Below, piece by piece: positions 47,768 through 58,641 of a stretch of DNA of 64,000 nucleotides. Under the pieces are notes generated by a model. The model made no database searches, was not told the DNA's origin, and was given only the letters and a program-made list of their open reading frames with translations. Position numbers and translations under genes: made by a program. The stretch's first letter is position 1. Every line of letters begins with the position of its first letter. Source of the stretch: Lathyrus oleraceus (taxonomy: Eukaryota > Streptophyta > Magnoliopsida > Fabales > Fabaceae); contig NC_066579.1 in NCBI RefSeq assembly GCF_024323335.1, positions 243,409,068 to 243,473,067 on the forward strand, written 5' to 3'.

Positions 47768-48797
47768 TTCTCTGTTTAAGGGTACAAATCAAAGTCCATG
47801 AAAAGGTGGAATGGAGTTGGTGAAAAGTGTACTTTTGGCCAATTTTCAAGCAAGTTAGGAATGGCTATATGTACTGCACGAAAATGGGTTTGGTTCATGT
47901 CACAAATGCATTTTCAGAACATGTTTGATTGGTAGAATTGGTTAGAAATGATTATCTCACAAATTCACTTTTGTACCACACTTAAAATTAATTCATGCAA
48001 GTCCAAAAATGCCATTTTGATTGGTGAAGTTTTGGTGAGTGATGGTTACATTTTTGGAAAGAGGAGGTCAAATGTGACTTGTAGGAAAAAACCCCACCCA
48101 AATTGGCCAAATGGTTTGAGAGATATGGCCTTTTGAAGTTCAAGAATTTTTGAAAATGATTTGATCATAACTTGCCAACCATACATGGGAATTGAGTGTT
48201 CTTGGACTCTTTGGAAATGGGAGAACAAGATCTTCAACTTTCATGTTGGGCAAAAATTCATTTGAAGCTTGTATCATGATGTAAGTTTGAGGATCAAGAC
48301 TTTCCATTTTTGGCAAGTTTCAGTTACAGGTCCAGTTTCTATTTTTTGGAAATTTCTGATCTGGCTTCAAATTCTTCCATGATGGTGTTTGACATGATAC
48401 ATGAGGACTATATGGACATGAATGAGACCTCTCAAACCAATTCCCATCATCAAATCACTGATTAAATGGACAGTTGACCAACAGTTGACTTTTAGGGTTT
48501 CTGACTGATTGTGCATTGACTGATGACTTCTGAACATCCAATCCTTGACCTAAACACTTCAAATGGATCCCCAAGTCATGCAAACATGTTGGACCAACCT
48601 TAAGGCCTTGTCTCCTTGGAAAACACATTTGCTTGCTTGACTGACTGATCTCCTGACCAGTTTGACCTAATTCTTCTGATGACTTGCACTTGGGGCAAAG
48701 GGACAATGCAATGCTATGCAATGGACCATATTATGTTATGACCTAATATGAGAATGTATGTACAATGATAGGTGCAAATTTGAGGTGCTACAAACAC

Positions 48798-49026
48798 TAG
48801 TGCCATAAACCTTACTAAAAACCCTGTTTTACACTCTCGCACTAAACATATGGAGATTAGACATCACTTTCTTCACGATCATGTTGAAAAAGAAGACGTT
48901 GTATTTGAGCATGTTGATTCTAAAAATCAGCTTGCTGATATTTTCACTAAACCCTTGGCAACGGAACCATTCTTCAACATTCGTCGCGAATTAGGGATAT
49001 TAGATCTATCTCCACTGGTGTCTTAA
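48798..49026 (+). pseudogene. pol: Copia-2 RNase H C-terminus
   Basis: Resumes the RNase H interrupted at 26752: TSAINLTKNPVLHSRTKHMEIRHHFL, then DIFTKPLA, ending in a stop at 49024-49026. It joins the upstream part across the AACAC duplication, which confirms that Ogre C inserted into this codon region. Confidence 0.9.
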
Positions 49027-50159
49027 GCTTGGTTGAATTTATTTATATTATGCTTCACCTTGGTTTATGAGACTTGCTTTAGATTCTACCTATTCCTCTC
49101 AAGGTTACACCAATAGAGGTAATATCACTCCTCTCTATATCTCATTTCGAACTATGTAATTATGTATGTTACAACAAAATTCTTACTATCGTTTATGTAA
49201 ATATCTTTGCATATACTGTTTGAACATTCAAATCTGATTTGTGAATCATAATTGAGCATATTGCATAAAACTTAGTTAAAATGTGGTTTAGCATCAGTAT
49301 GCATCGATCCAAAACATTTATGCATCGATTCATGTCCTCAGGATTACAAATATTTCAAAATGGGTTCAGTATGCATCGATCCAACCATCGTATGTATCGA
49401 TACATAGATCCTATACAAACGAAAATTCGTGACATGGATCGATCCATGGCAATATGCATCGATACATACTGTCTGCTACTTGGATTAAATGCATTTTTCT
49501 CTCTCTCATGCATCGACACATCAGCCACTCTATCACATCCTGTCACAAAACTTCATCTCAACCGTCACCACTCCTCCCAAAACCAGCGGCTAACCCTACT
49601 TTCCTTCCTCCTCACTCTCTCCAAAACCCTAAATTCAGTCCACCTTCCTTCAAACCCTTATCACCATGCCTCCTCTTCCTCCTCCGCCTAGCTTCAGAGA
49701 TCCTGATAGAGATGACGAGGAGTCATGTGGTGGATATAATCCACATTGAACCATCCCCATTTCATCTCATTACATTTCATTGCATATTGCTCTAGTTTTG
49801 TTTCTCTATCGATTTGGTTGTACTCTATATGTTTTGGTTTCTGTGTATCTTAAAACATCTTCTCCTAGTAAAATGCCTATTACTTTCTGTTTACTTTCCG
49901 CCTTCGGTGTCTTTACCCCTATTTGTCATTCTTTGTGAGTGACTCGTTACTTTTAAGCTTCCTTCTATGTGATTGTTAGCTTTATTATCAATTTTGCTGT
50001 GTCTTGCTACTTACATATTGCCTTGATGAAACTGGTTCTTCTTTTTGATGTTGACAAAGGGGGAGAAAGCAGATGTTGACACAGCTGACAAGAATGCAGA
50101 AACTCAGGGGGAGTATCACACATCTTGCCAAAATTTGCCATCATCAAAAAGGGGGAGTT
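49027..50159 (+). mobile_element. Copia-2 3' internal region and polypurine tract
   Basis: About 1.1 kb between pol and the 3' LTR. A short proline-rich reading frame starts at 49665 (MPPLPPPP) and stops within 30 codons; it could be a relic of the env-like ORF known from SIRE elements, but is too short to be sure. The polypurine tract AAAAAGGGGGAG lies at about 50146-50157. ATCGAT palindromes are dense at 49295-49520. Confidence 0.7.
49295..49520. repeat. ATCGAT palindrome array, internal copy
   Basis: Seven variants of GCATCGATCCA / GTATCGATACAT, including the palindrome ATGGATCGATCCAT. The motif is the same as in the LTR arrays, but this copy sits in the internal 3' region, about 640 bp before the 3' LTR. 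Confidence 0.75.
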
Positions 50160-51780
50160 TGTGAGCAAAGTCCTTACCTTGAATAAAGTTTTGAATGATA
50201 GCAAATTGTGTGATCATTGACAAATTGTTGGCATGTGCATCAGTTTGCATGATTCATTTGTGTTTTTATCTCATACTAGTGTCTCATATCTATACATAAA
50301 GATCCACAGTGATACATCTATTAAAAGAACTCATAAAAACTATTTTGTATCAGTATGGATCAATACATGATCTTATGCATCGATCCATGAAATATATTGT
50401 AAACCACAAAACACTTTTGCTTCAGCATGCATCGATCCATACGAGTCATGTATCGATACATGGACAGGAAAATTGCTCTATGGATCGATCCACACGCATC
50501 TTGTATCGATACAAGCTTAGTTGAAATGCTTCATGTATCGATACATACGAGCCTTGCATCGATACATGCCTTCATTAATTCTCTAAAAATATTCAATGTT
50601 ACAGTATGAATCGATACATAACATCATGCATCAATACATAAGTCTATTTTAACCAACTAACAGCTTCTGTCCTTGTATATAAGAAATATTTTTGACAGCA
50701 GTGAAGGTAACGAATTCACAAGAGAAAAACAGTTGAACACAAGATTAAAGCAGTGTTAGAGCAATTGTTTTGGAGCACATAGAAACCTGAAAGATACTTC
50801 TTCTTCTTCATCTTCTCAATCACTTTTCTTCAAGAACATCAACAGATAATCATTCTTGTTCTTCGGATTAAAGGATCAACGAGATAACGTTCAGTGGTAC
50901 GATCAAGGATCTAGCTGAGGTGTTCAGTGGAACGATCGAGGATCTAGCTGAGTTGAAGATTGAAGGGGGTTTCAAGGAAAAACCAATTGGTTTGTCCTTC
51001 AAGAATTGGAGTGTTCTTGAGGGTTTGTCAGTCACGTTTGCAGAACAGATTCAGCCGCAGCGTTGCGTTTGGAGATCGGGGATTTCACAAACAGGTCGTG
51101 GAACCGGTGAATTGTTTGCAATTTCTTGCAGGAAATTCTTGATCGAGCTCAGATCAAGTGGAGGTTTCATACAAGAAGAAGTTCTTGGGATTTAGAATTC
51201 TGTCTTTGTATTGTAACCTTGTATCAACGAATTCGGCATTAATTGATAATCACAGTTCTCAATTTCATTTGAAATTGAGAGGGAGACGTACCCACACGCG
51301 AGGACGACGTGGGGAACTTCCTTACCAAATCTCTGCGTATCATATTCTCTCCTTATCTCTCTTTACTTTTTTCAACAGTTTTGAAATTTCAGTTAGTGTG
51401 TTGTGGTTGTGTTCTTCGCGATACAATAGTGGCAAGAAAACTTTGTTAAATAAAGTCCACCATTGTTCATCACAAAGCGCATACACACCAACTGTTTGAC
51501 AAAACTATTTGCAGTGTTTCTTCCATTGGAAATAGGATCTAGTAATAAGTGCATTCAATTTAATTAGTTTCTGGTGTTGATTATCTTTGTCATTCTAATT
51601 CAAATCCAGCATTACATTCGCGTGTCCGGTTTTCCAACAGCGGTTCAGAATAGACGGAAGTCGATTCAGGACCGAATTTTTCCGCTAAGTTTCAATAACT
51701 CTGTTAAAACTTTAAATCCGTTAATTTTAAAGAGGTGATCTATTCACCCCCCTCTCGATCACTAGCCACACCGTCTAACA
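50160..51780 (+). repeat. 3' LTR of copia-2 (1621 bp)
   Basis: Starts TGTGAGCAAAG after the polypurine tract and ends CCGTCTAACA. It holds the palindrome array (about 50370-50640), a TATA box (50676-50683) and about 75 bp (50698-50773) absent from the 5' LTR. Confidence 0.93.
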
Positions 51781-51785
51781 ACCCT

Positions 51786-52690
51786 TTGACCTGAAATCAC
51801 TATGGACCCTAGATGTAGAGTCAAGTTCCTTATTGCTGATCAAACATTGTCCGTAACTGGATGACGATAAAGACAGTTGACGAGTACTCCGCGAAGCATG
51901 CTAAGGGACATGAGGGACCTAGATGGTATTTTCCCATCCTGCGTAACAGGATAAATCTCTATGGGCCCAATATTGAACTGGACAAGGATTACACGGTATA
52001 TGCCTTGTGTTTAATATAGACATAAAGGAAAAAGGGTAATTGAACACATAAGTATTATCACAAAAGGATTTGTCAGATCACATGACATTTTCGTGTCTTG
52101 GGTAGCAATGATGTGTTGCTAGATACCGCTCACTATTTATTATGTTAAATACGTGATTTAATATAATTGCCAATGTCGCGAAAACCTACAGGGTTACACA
52201 CAAAAGGAAGGATTGATGAGAGATAGAGTAACTAAGGAATACCATAATGTACAGTGCACTTAAGTGAATTGTAGAACATCATAAGGTACGGTGTACTTAA
52301 GTAGAATACAAAATATGGTACGGTACCACGCGCTTAAGTGATTTTCGCATATTATAAGATATGGGCCACATACACTTGAGTGGGCTTTTTAGCTTGAAAC
52401 CCACACAAGTGGCTCTATAAATAGAACCCTTGTGTAGAAGCATTTGTGCAATTGCAATTTCGTTTCTCTCTCTCTCTCTCTCTCTCTCACTCAAAGCCTT
52501 CATTCGTAGCAGCTAGCGCTGAGTAGAGGCGTTGTCATCGTTCAACGTTCGTGATCCCTCTGTAGATCTGAATCAAAGGTTATAATCTCCACAAGAGGTA
52601 ACGATTCTATCACTGATCATGCTCATTCTTAAGGATCACTAAAGGAGAAATTTTAAATTCCGCTGCATTTTGGATCGCTCTTCTCCTTCA
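51786..52690 (+). repeat. 3' LTR of copia-1, second part
   Basis: Continues the LTR cut at 21074 and matches 14851-15828. It ends CTCCTTCA and is followed by the GTAGG duplication. It lacks a segment of about 27 bp near 52520, between two CTGAG words in the 5' LTR, and has a shorter CT run. Confidence 0.92.
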
Positions 52691-53046
52691 GTAGGCACAA
52701 GTCTGAAGGTCTTGTCAAACATAAAAATATAATTAATGAATTCTTTTCTCACCCCCACACTCTATTTATTGCAAACATCTTTAATACCAAAACACATAAA
52801 CACATAAAAAGGGCTCCCTAGGAGTACCTAGGACACTTTGGGTGCTAACACCTTCCCTCTATGTAACCAACCCCCCTTACCTGTAATCTCTGGGATTTTT
52901 TTAGTTTTGATTTGAAAAATTCTTATCTTTGGGTTTTGTTCGTACTTTTCCCTTTTCCTTTGGAAACAATAATAGCGTGGTGGTAGCTCTGGTTTTATTG
53001 ATGTTAAGTTTATCCATAGCTTAATGGTCATGAATTTACCTCTACA
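52691..53046 (+). repeat. 3' LTR of Ogre A, last part
   Basis: The first five bases are the copia-1 duplication. It contains the conserved U5 word GGGCTCCCTAGGAG (about 52810) found in LTR 0 and LTR E, and ends CCTCTACA. The flank begins ATACC. Confidence 0.85.
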
Positions 53047-54283
53047 ATACCATGAACGGGAACAAATTTTATGTTAAAACTTTTTCCATTTGGAGCTTGG
53101 ATTATGATGAATTTTGAGGTGGAAGTTAGAAGAATCAAAATAATTGAAAATTTTGTAAGTTAAAAGTCCAATGACCACTTGTTTCCCCCTTGAATAACTT
53201 TTTCTATGAGCTTCAAATGAAAATGGTTCCTTCTTCATAGTTGTAGCTATTTCAAATCTTCAAGTTTGTCACAAATTTTACACCATGTGAATCTTGCATG
53301 AGGGAGTTATGGATTTTAGAAGTTGAGGAAAATTGCTTGTTCAATGATGATAGCCCAAAATGACCTATAATGTTTCCTCTCGGTACATGCCCTTTCAAGT
53401 AGAATTTGACATTTATCAAAGAATAAAAGTTGGAATCATTAAACTTGATCATGAAAGTTGGATGGTCTTCATATCACAAAAATTGAACAAGTTATGGTCC
53501 TTGGAAGTTGACCTTCTATCTAGGGCACACACAAAATTTCCTATAATGTTTCACCATAAAAAGTGACTTTACAAGAAAAATTAGCTCTTGATGCCAACAT
53601 GAAAGTGGTTTGGAATGTCATAAAGAGTAACTATTCTCTAGGAATCATTTTCATATGACTAAAATTGTAGGAGATAGGATCTAGGGAACTCTAGATTTGA
53701 CTAGTTGTCTTTCTCTGGTCAACCTCTTTGAACCAACTTGCAAACTTGAAGTTATTTTGCTCTTTGGGGATCATGGAGGATAAAATTTGTTAGAGATTAA
53801 GTAAAAAGTATCCCTTGATATCTTTGACCAATTTGTTGAAGAAACATGATGAGGAAGACACACAAGATACCTAGATGAATTAGGGCTATCAAGACAAACA
53901 AGCTTCAAACTCTTGAGGAATTCTTGATAAAAATGACAAATAAAGAACATGGGGATCCATATATGATACTTAGAACCAATGTGAACCTTTCCTTGATTGA
54001 TCTCTTGCGTTGAGGGTCTCAAACCATAGATGTGAACTTGGTGGGGGCACAAATGGATGCATACACTACCTACAAAAGAAATGAAACTACACTAGAGATA
54101 TTTTTGGTAGTTTAGTTAGTAAACAAAGAAAAATAAAGTATGATACAATCAAATGTGCTTGGTGATCTCGCCCAATATAAACCCAATGAATGATAGGTGA
54201 GGAGGATACCAAGGTGTGATCCCAAAGCCAATGCAAATGATGAGATAGCATGAGGGATCTTAGGGTCAAATTGGGGTCTTACA
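53047..54283 (-). repeat. Ogre LTR fragment B (minus strand)
   Basis: First 1.24 kb of an Ogre LTR in inverse orientation, ending on plus as GGGGTCTTACA (minus TGTAAGACCCC). It matches the start of LTRs A, D and E. It stops exactly at the end of LTR A, so Ogre A probably inserted into LTR B, with the rest of B left of the window. ORFs here are short and lack domains. Confidence 0.8.
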
Positions 54284-55396
54284 TTATGGAAGAAGTTGTT
54301 GCTCGGCTAGTTGCTTCTAAGAACCAACAATCCAAAGACCAACATGTTGAAGTTTCTCTTCATCAACAGTCTGCTAGAACATGTTCTGGATAAATTTTTG
54401 ATGCGCTTCGGAAGACCATTGAGGAAACCAAAGCTGATAATGCTCTGGTCAAAGAGCATATGAGAAACAGGATATGATGTTTCTATTGATACTATCGAGA
54501 CTTCCTTTGCCTCCTCCTCAGAATAGTTATTTGATTTTGATTTTGACTAAGGGGAAGAATAGTTATTTGATTTTGACATACGTAAATTCCTGAATAAAAA
54601 CCCAAACATTATTTAATGTTTGTACTAACAACTACTTCAAATAATAGTTTGTTAAGAACTTTGCAGGGTTAAGTTCAAAGGTCAGAATGGTTAAGTTCAA
54701 ACATCAGAAACTCTTGTGAAGTTTCAAAGATTAGAATGTAAGTTACCAACTTCTGATGAAATGGTCTACTATCTAAGTCTGAAAAACATTCATGTTGATG
54801 ATTAAAAATCAAATCCAAGCATATGAGTCTTCAAGGAATTATAACCATGTTTTAAACTTGGAACATTGGGTACTTGGCATCAAGTTCTGAAGAATTGGAA
54901 AATTCAGCATCAAACTATGAAAAAATGTAACTTGCATAGTAATCCAACTTGGCAATCAAGATCTTAAGAAGAATTCTTATCCAGGTCCTGAAAGTTCTTC
55001 TCAAAGAGTTCTTCTCTTCAAAGGAAATCTAGATTTGAAAGAGAATTTCTAAGAGAACCAGAATTCAAGCTTCTGAAGATAACCAACTTTGAAGCTTCTT
55101 CAAAAGAATTCAACCAAGCTTCTGAAGTGAAGTTCATCATAATGTTGATGTTAACAAACTAGTGTTATGGATAACATCAAGAAAATTCTAAAGATAAACC
55201 AGATTCTGATTGAAGATCATTTTGGTACTTCAAAAAGGTTAATCAGGAAAGTGCTCTTTCATTCTGATTTTATCTTTTTAGGATTATACATCTTAGGGGG
55301 AGCTTCGTGCTTCTGTAAGATGTATTCTTGTGTGATTACCCTGTACAAAACTATCCATGAAAATACATGTTTTATCATCCTCAAAAAGGGGGAGAT
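54284..55396 (+). mobile_element. SIRE-like copia remnant, 3' internal region
   Basis: 5'-truncated internal end of a Ty1/copia element, ending in the polypurine tract AAAAAGGGGGAGA (55384-55396). At 54286-54560, broken frames read MEEVVARLVASKNQQ, then FDALRKTIEETKADNALVKEHM, then KQDMMFLLILSRLPLPPPQN. This resembles the C-terminal end of env-like ORFs of SIRE/Maximus elements (from memory). A stop at 54391-54393 and a frameshift near 54468 make it a relic. Confidence 0.6.
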
Positions 55397-56655
55397 TGTT
55401 AGAACAAGATTTGGTTATGTATTTATACCTTGAGTTTTGATGATAACAGTGTTGTATTTGTGTGAGAACAATTTTGGTACCCTAATGGTTTGTTATTGTG
55501 CAGTTTTAATAGCCAGTTTCGATTTTGAGTATATGACATACAACATCATTAGTTTCTGAATGATGATTTTTAATTCTGCCTTTATGTCAGTCATAAGAAG
55601 TTCTGAAAGATGTTCAAAGTTGTTGTTGCAACGATCTTTTTGCTTTTGCGTTGATTCACTCCTGAGAAGCTTATGAGGAGACGCTATATTGCTGCTGCAA
55701 CATTCTCTCAGTTCACGCTTCTGGACGTGACTCTGATCACCAAGCTTCTGAAGAATGGAAAGCTTCTGAAGTTTTGTTACTTAGCTGAAGATTCTGAATA
55801 TGTCAAGCCAAACGTTGAGGTTATCAAGGTTCTGACTATAGATTCTGAAGACTCTAAAGATTCTAAAGATACTGAAGATCTCAAGCCAAACTACTAACGC
55901 TATCAAGGTTCTGACCAAAGATTATGAAGTTTCTGAATCCAGCTTTATCTTTCTTCATTTCATGCTTCATCAACTTTCATCAGAAGCCAATGAACTTCAA
56001 GATAAGATAAAATGGGTACGTGATCAAATAGTATATAGTACAAATCAAATATCCTTTCCACTACCTGATTTCATGGGCAAGGACAATACACAGTATCACT
56101 CCTTTCACCATCCAACAGTGGACAACCACTCTATAAGCTTTCCGCATTTTGCCCTCCAACGGTCTTCTTCTTATTCTAGATAAGTGAGACTTGGAGACTT
56201 GAAGAAAATGTCGGTGCTACAACCACTTGACAAGTCTGTTTCTTTGTGAAAAACTATAAACTTTTGTACACAGTTTTTCTTTAAGTATTTGTTTATCATT
56301 TGTGTAAACTTTGCTTGTATAGAAGCAACTTGTAACACATAAAATAGCAATCAAACTATTTGTTTGATTCCTTAAGGAGACTAGGGTATGGTCAGATCCT
56401 TTAGAAGACAAAGAAGGTTATTCTTTATGATTATTATAATAAGTTGATTATAGTGGATTAAATCCTTGTGTATAAGGAGAAATCACCTTGGCGGGTGGAC
56501 TGGAGTAGCTTTGAGTTTCAAGCGAACCAGGATAAAAATACTTGTGTTTTTATATCTTTGTTATTTGTTTTGAATGGTGTTCTTGAGTTGGTAAAAAGCA
56601 TTTGTTTTGTTAAACCTAATTCAAACCTCCATTTCTTGTGTTTTTCACACCTTCA
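55397..56655 (+). repeat. 3' LTR of the SIRE-like copia (about 1.26 kb)
   Basis: Starts TGTTAGAACAAGATTTGG after the polypurine tract and ends CACACCTTCA. Right of it, a chromovirus integrase frame begins at once, showing the insertion target. Confidence 0.75.
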
Positions 56656-56894
56656 TTATCATGATAAATGGAGGAACGCACTTGAGTTCTAAGAATAAGA
56701 TCAGGTGCTTTTTAGAGTTACTCCGGTAATTCGTGTTGGTCAAGCGTCGGGGTATCAAAATCGCACGACTCATTTCATGGGCCCGTACCAGAACCCCCAG
56801 ATTGTAGGAGAGGTGGCATACAAAGTTGCATTACCACTTTCTCTTTCAAATCTTCATAGTGTATTTCATGTGTCTCAGCATCGGAAGTACATAT
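56656..56894 (+). pseudogene. Chromovirus integrase C-terminal remnant
   Basis: The frame reads YHDKWRNALEF, two stops, then DQVLFRVTPV, THFMGPYQ, VGEVAYKVALP, NLHSVFHVSQHRKYI. This is the conserved C-terminal part of a Ty3/gypsy chromovirus (Tekay/Del-like) integrase. It is flanked on the left by the SIRE-like LTR and on the right by Ogre LTR D, so it is the host sequence of both. The open frame that continues to 56920 runs into the LTR and is chimeric. Confidence 0.8.
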
Positions 56895-58641
56895 TGTATG
56901 ACCCCAATTTTCACCCTTAAGATCCCTCATGCCATCTCATGATTTTGGAATTAGCATTAGGATCACACCTTGGTATCCTCCTCACATATCATTCATTCGG
57001 TTTGAATTGGGACAGATCACCAAGCATTTGTAATTGTGTCATACTTTTTTTTCTTTGTTTAATAACCAAAATACCAAAAATATGTCTAGTGTAGCTTTGT
57101 TTCTTTTGTAGGTAGTGTGTGTATCCACTTATGCCTAATCAAGCTCACAACTAGGGTTTGAGACCCTAAATGCAAGATATCAAGCAAGCAAAGTTCCACT
57201 TGAGTTCTAAGAATCATATGGATCCCCATGTTCTTTATTTGTCGTTTTGATCAAGATTTCATTAAGAGTTTTAAAGTTGTTTGTCAAGGAAGCCCTAATT
57301 CATCTAGGTATCTTGTGTGTTTTCCTCAGCAACTTTCATGTTGGCATTAAGGTCTAATTTTGCATGGAAAGTCATTTTGTATGCTAAAAGATTATAGGTC
57401 ACTTTGTTTGTGCCCTAGATAGAAGGTTAACTTCCAAGAACCATAACTTCCTCAATATTTGTGATATGAAGAAGATCCAAGTTTCATGATCAAATTCAAG
57501 ATGTCTTCTACAACGTTTCTTCTTTTATAAATGTCAAATTACACTTGTAAGGGAATATGCCATGAGGAAACATTATAGGTCCATTTTGGTCTTCATCATT
57601 GAACAAGCAATTTTCCTCAACTTCTAAAATCCATAATTGCATCATGAAATATCCAAATGGTGCCAATTGTTTTTACCAAATTGAAGAGGATTGAAATATC
57701 GACAACATTGAAGAAGGAACCAAAGTCATTTGAAGCTCATAGAAAAAGTTATTCAAGGTGGAAAAATGGGTCATTTGGCTTTTAACTTAGAAAATTTTGA
57801 AGTATGTTTGATTCGTCCAACTTCAAGGCCATAATTCATTATGACCCAAGCTTCAAATGGAAAAAGTCCCAACAACAAAGTTGTTCCCCAAAGAGTCCAA
57901 GATAATTCCATTTTGACCAAAATTGAGAGACTTCCTTATGGTTTCTTTGCATGACCCAATTTGACAACTTTTGAACTCAAATATTACACACCTTTGTATG
58001 GCTTTGTATTATGATCTCAGCATCATTTGTGCATGAATTTGGACTGTTTACAATGATCATTTGGGCCTAAAGACATGCCCATGCACCCATGCATGTTTAA
58101 TTACTATTTTTGGCCAAAATTCGAAAGGTGTAGAAATCATTTTCGATGGCTTATATAATGAGATGCATTGCCTCAGATTCAAAGGGAACCCCTGCCCAAG
58201 CTCTGTCCAACAATCCCATAGCCACATTGCATAGAATACCTCGAAGATTTCATTGAAATTGAGCTTCTAGTTCAACTTCTGTTTGTGAACTAGAACTCCA
58301 AGGATTCACATCCATTTTGATCCTAATCATCTCCTGCAAGCAAGAGGAAGCAAGACCAAGTGGAATTACATCAAGACCGAGCTTTAAAATTGCAACCTGA
58401 AGGTGAATTTTCACAAACTTATCTTATCCGATTCTCACTCATTCCTTGAGATTTTGGCTTGATTTTTGGTTAACTGAAGCCCTACCAATGTAGGCATTAT
58501 TACTAAGTTGCTTTGAGGTTGAATTGAAGCAATTCAGTTTGCATACCTCAATTTTCAACTCCACATTTCTCATTATAGAGTGAGAGTTGGAAAATTTGGA
58601 GGTCATATTTGGAATCCTCGTGATTTTCTCTTCAAAATAAT
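56895..58641 (+). repeat. Ogre LTR fragment D
   Basis: Starts TGTATGACCCC and matches the first 1.75 kb of LTR A (10082 on). A TATA-like TATATAA is at 58152-58158. It breaks off within a TTCAAAATAA stretch where the inverted LTR E begins. Non-coding. Confidence 0.8.

Larger units (their letters stand above)
26753..48792 (-). mobile_element. Ogre C, complete 22 kb Ty3/gypsy Tat element
   Basis: Bounded by target-site duplication AACAC (26748-26752 and 48793-48797), with two LTRs of exactly 4878 bp. Transcription is on the minus strand: 5' LTR 43915-48792, primer site, leader, ORF1, gag-protease, putative intron, RT/RNase H/integrase, 3' UTR, polypurine tract, 3' LTR 26753-31630. About 30 base differences were counted by eye between the LTRs (about 0.6%), so insertion was recent. 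ORF1, the dual RNase H and the intron identify the Ogre group. Two frameshifts (38231-38234 and about 34190) probably make it defective. Confidence 0.95.
43915..48792 (-). repeat. 5' LTR of Ogre C (4878 bp)
   Basis: Promoter copy of the LTR. It is the same length as the left copy. A TATA-like TATAAAG lies on the minus strand at 47761-47767. It contains the same five-hairpin array at 44732-44880, with one loop substitution in unit 4. Small ORFs match those of the other LTR and are not considered genes. Confidence 0.95.
21075..51780 (+). mobile_element. Copia-2, SIRE/Maximus-like Ty1/copia element
   Basis: Bounded by the target-site duplication ACCCT (21070-21074 and 51781-51785). LTRs are 21075-22620 and 50160-51780. 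They differ at about 25 substitutions by eye (near 1.6%) plus an indel of about 75 bp. Own sequence holds the primer site, a nearly single-frame gag-pol, a 3' non-coding region and a polypurine tract. Ogre C interrupts the RNase H domain at 26752/48793. Three nonsense codons and one frameshift make it non-autonomous. Placement in SIRE/Maximus rests on general resemblance of the protein and is tentative. Confidence 0.88.
14429..52690 (+). mobile_element. Copia-1, Ty1/copia element split by nested insertions
   Basis: Bounded by a 5 bp target-site duplication GTAGG (14424-14428 and 52691-52695), with TG...CA LTRs. Own sequence: 5' LTR, tRNA-iMet-type primer site, long leader, decayed gag-pol, polypurine tract, and a 3' LTR split at 21074/51781 by copia-2. 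The LTRs differ at roughly 70 of about 1250 aligned bases by eye (near 6%) plus indels, so this is the oldest of the three complete nested elements. The gene order gag-PR-INT-RT-RH is that of Ty1/copia; the lineage within copia was not determined. Confidence 0.9.

Noticed and set aside
49281..49795. ORFs of 136 and 113 codons after copia-2 pol as an env-like gene
   Set aside because: The predicted peptides come from the ATCGAT repeats and a simple CT-rich stretch, with no membrane segment or match to env-like proteins.
55167..56183. Small ORFs in and before the SIRE-like LTR as host genes
   Set aside because: They straddle the polypurine tract and LTR and have no domain.
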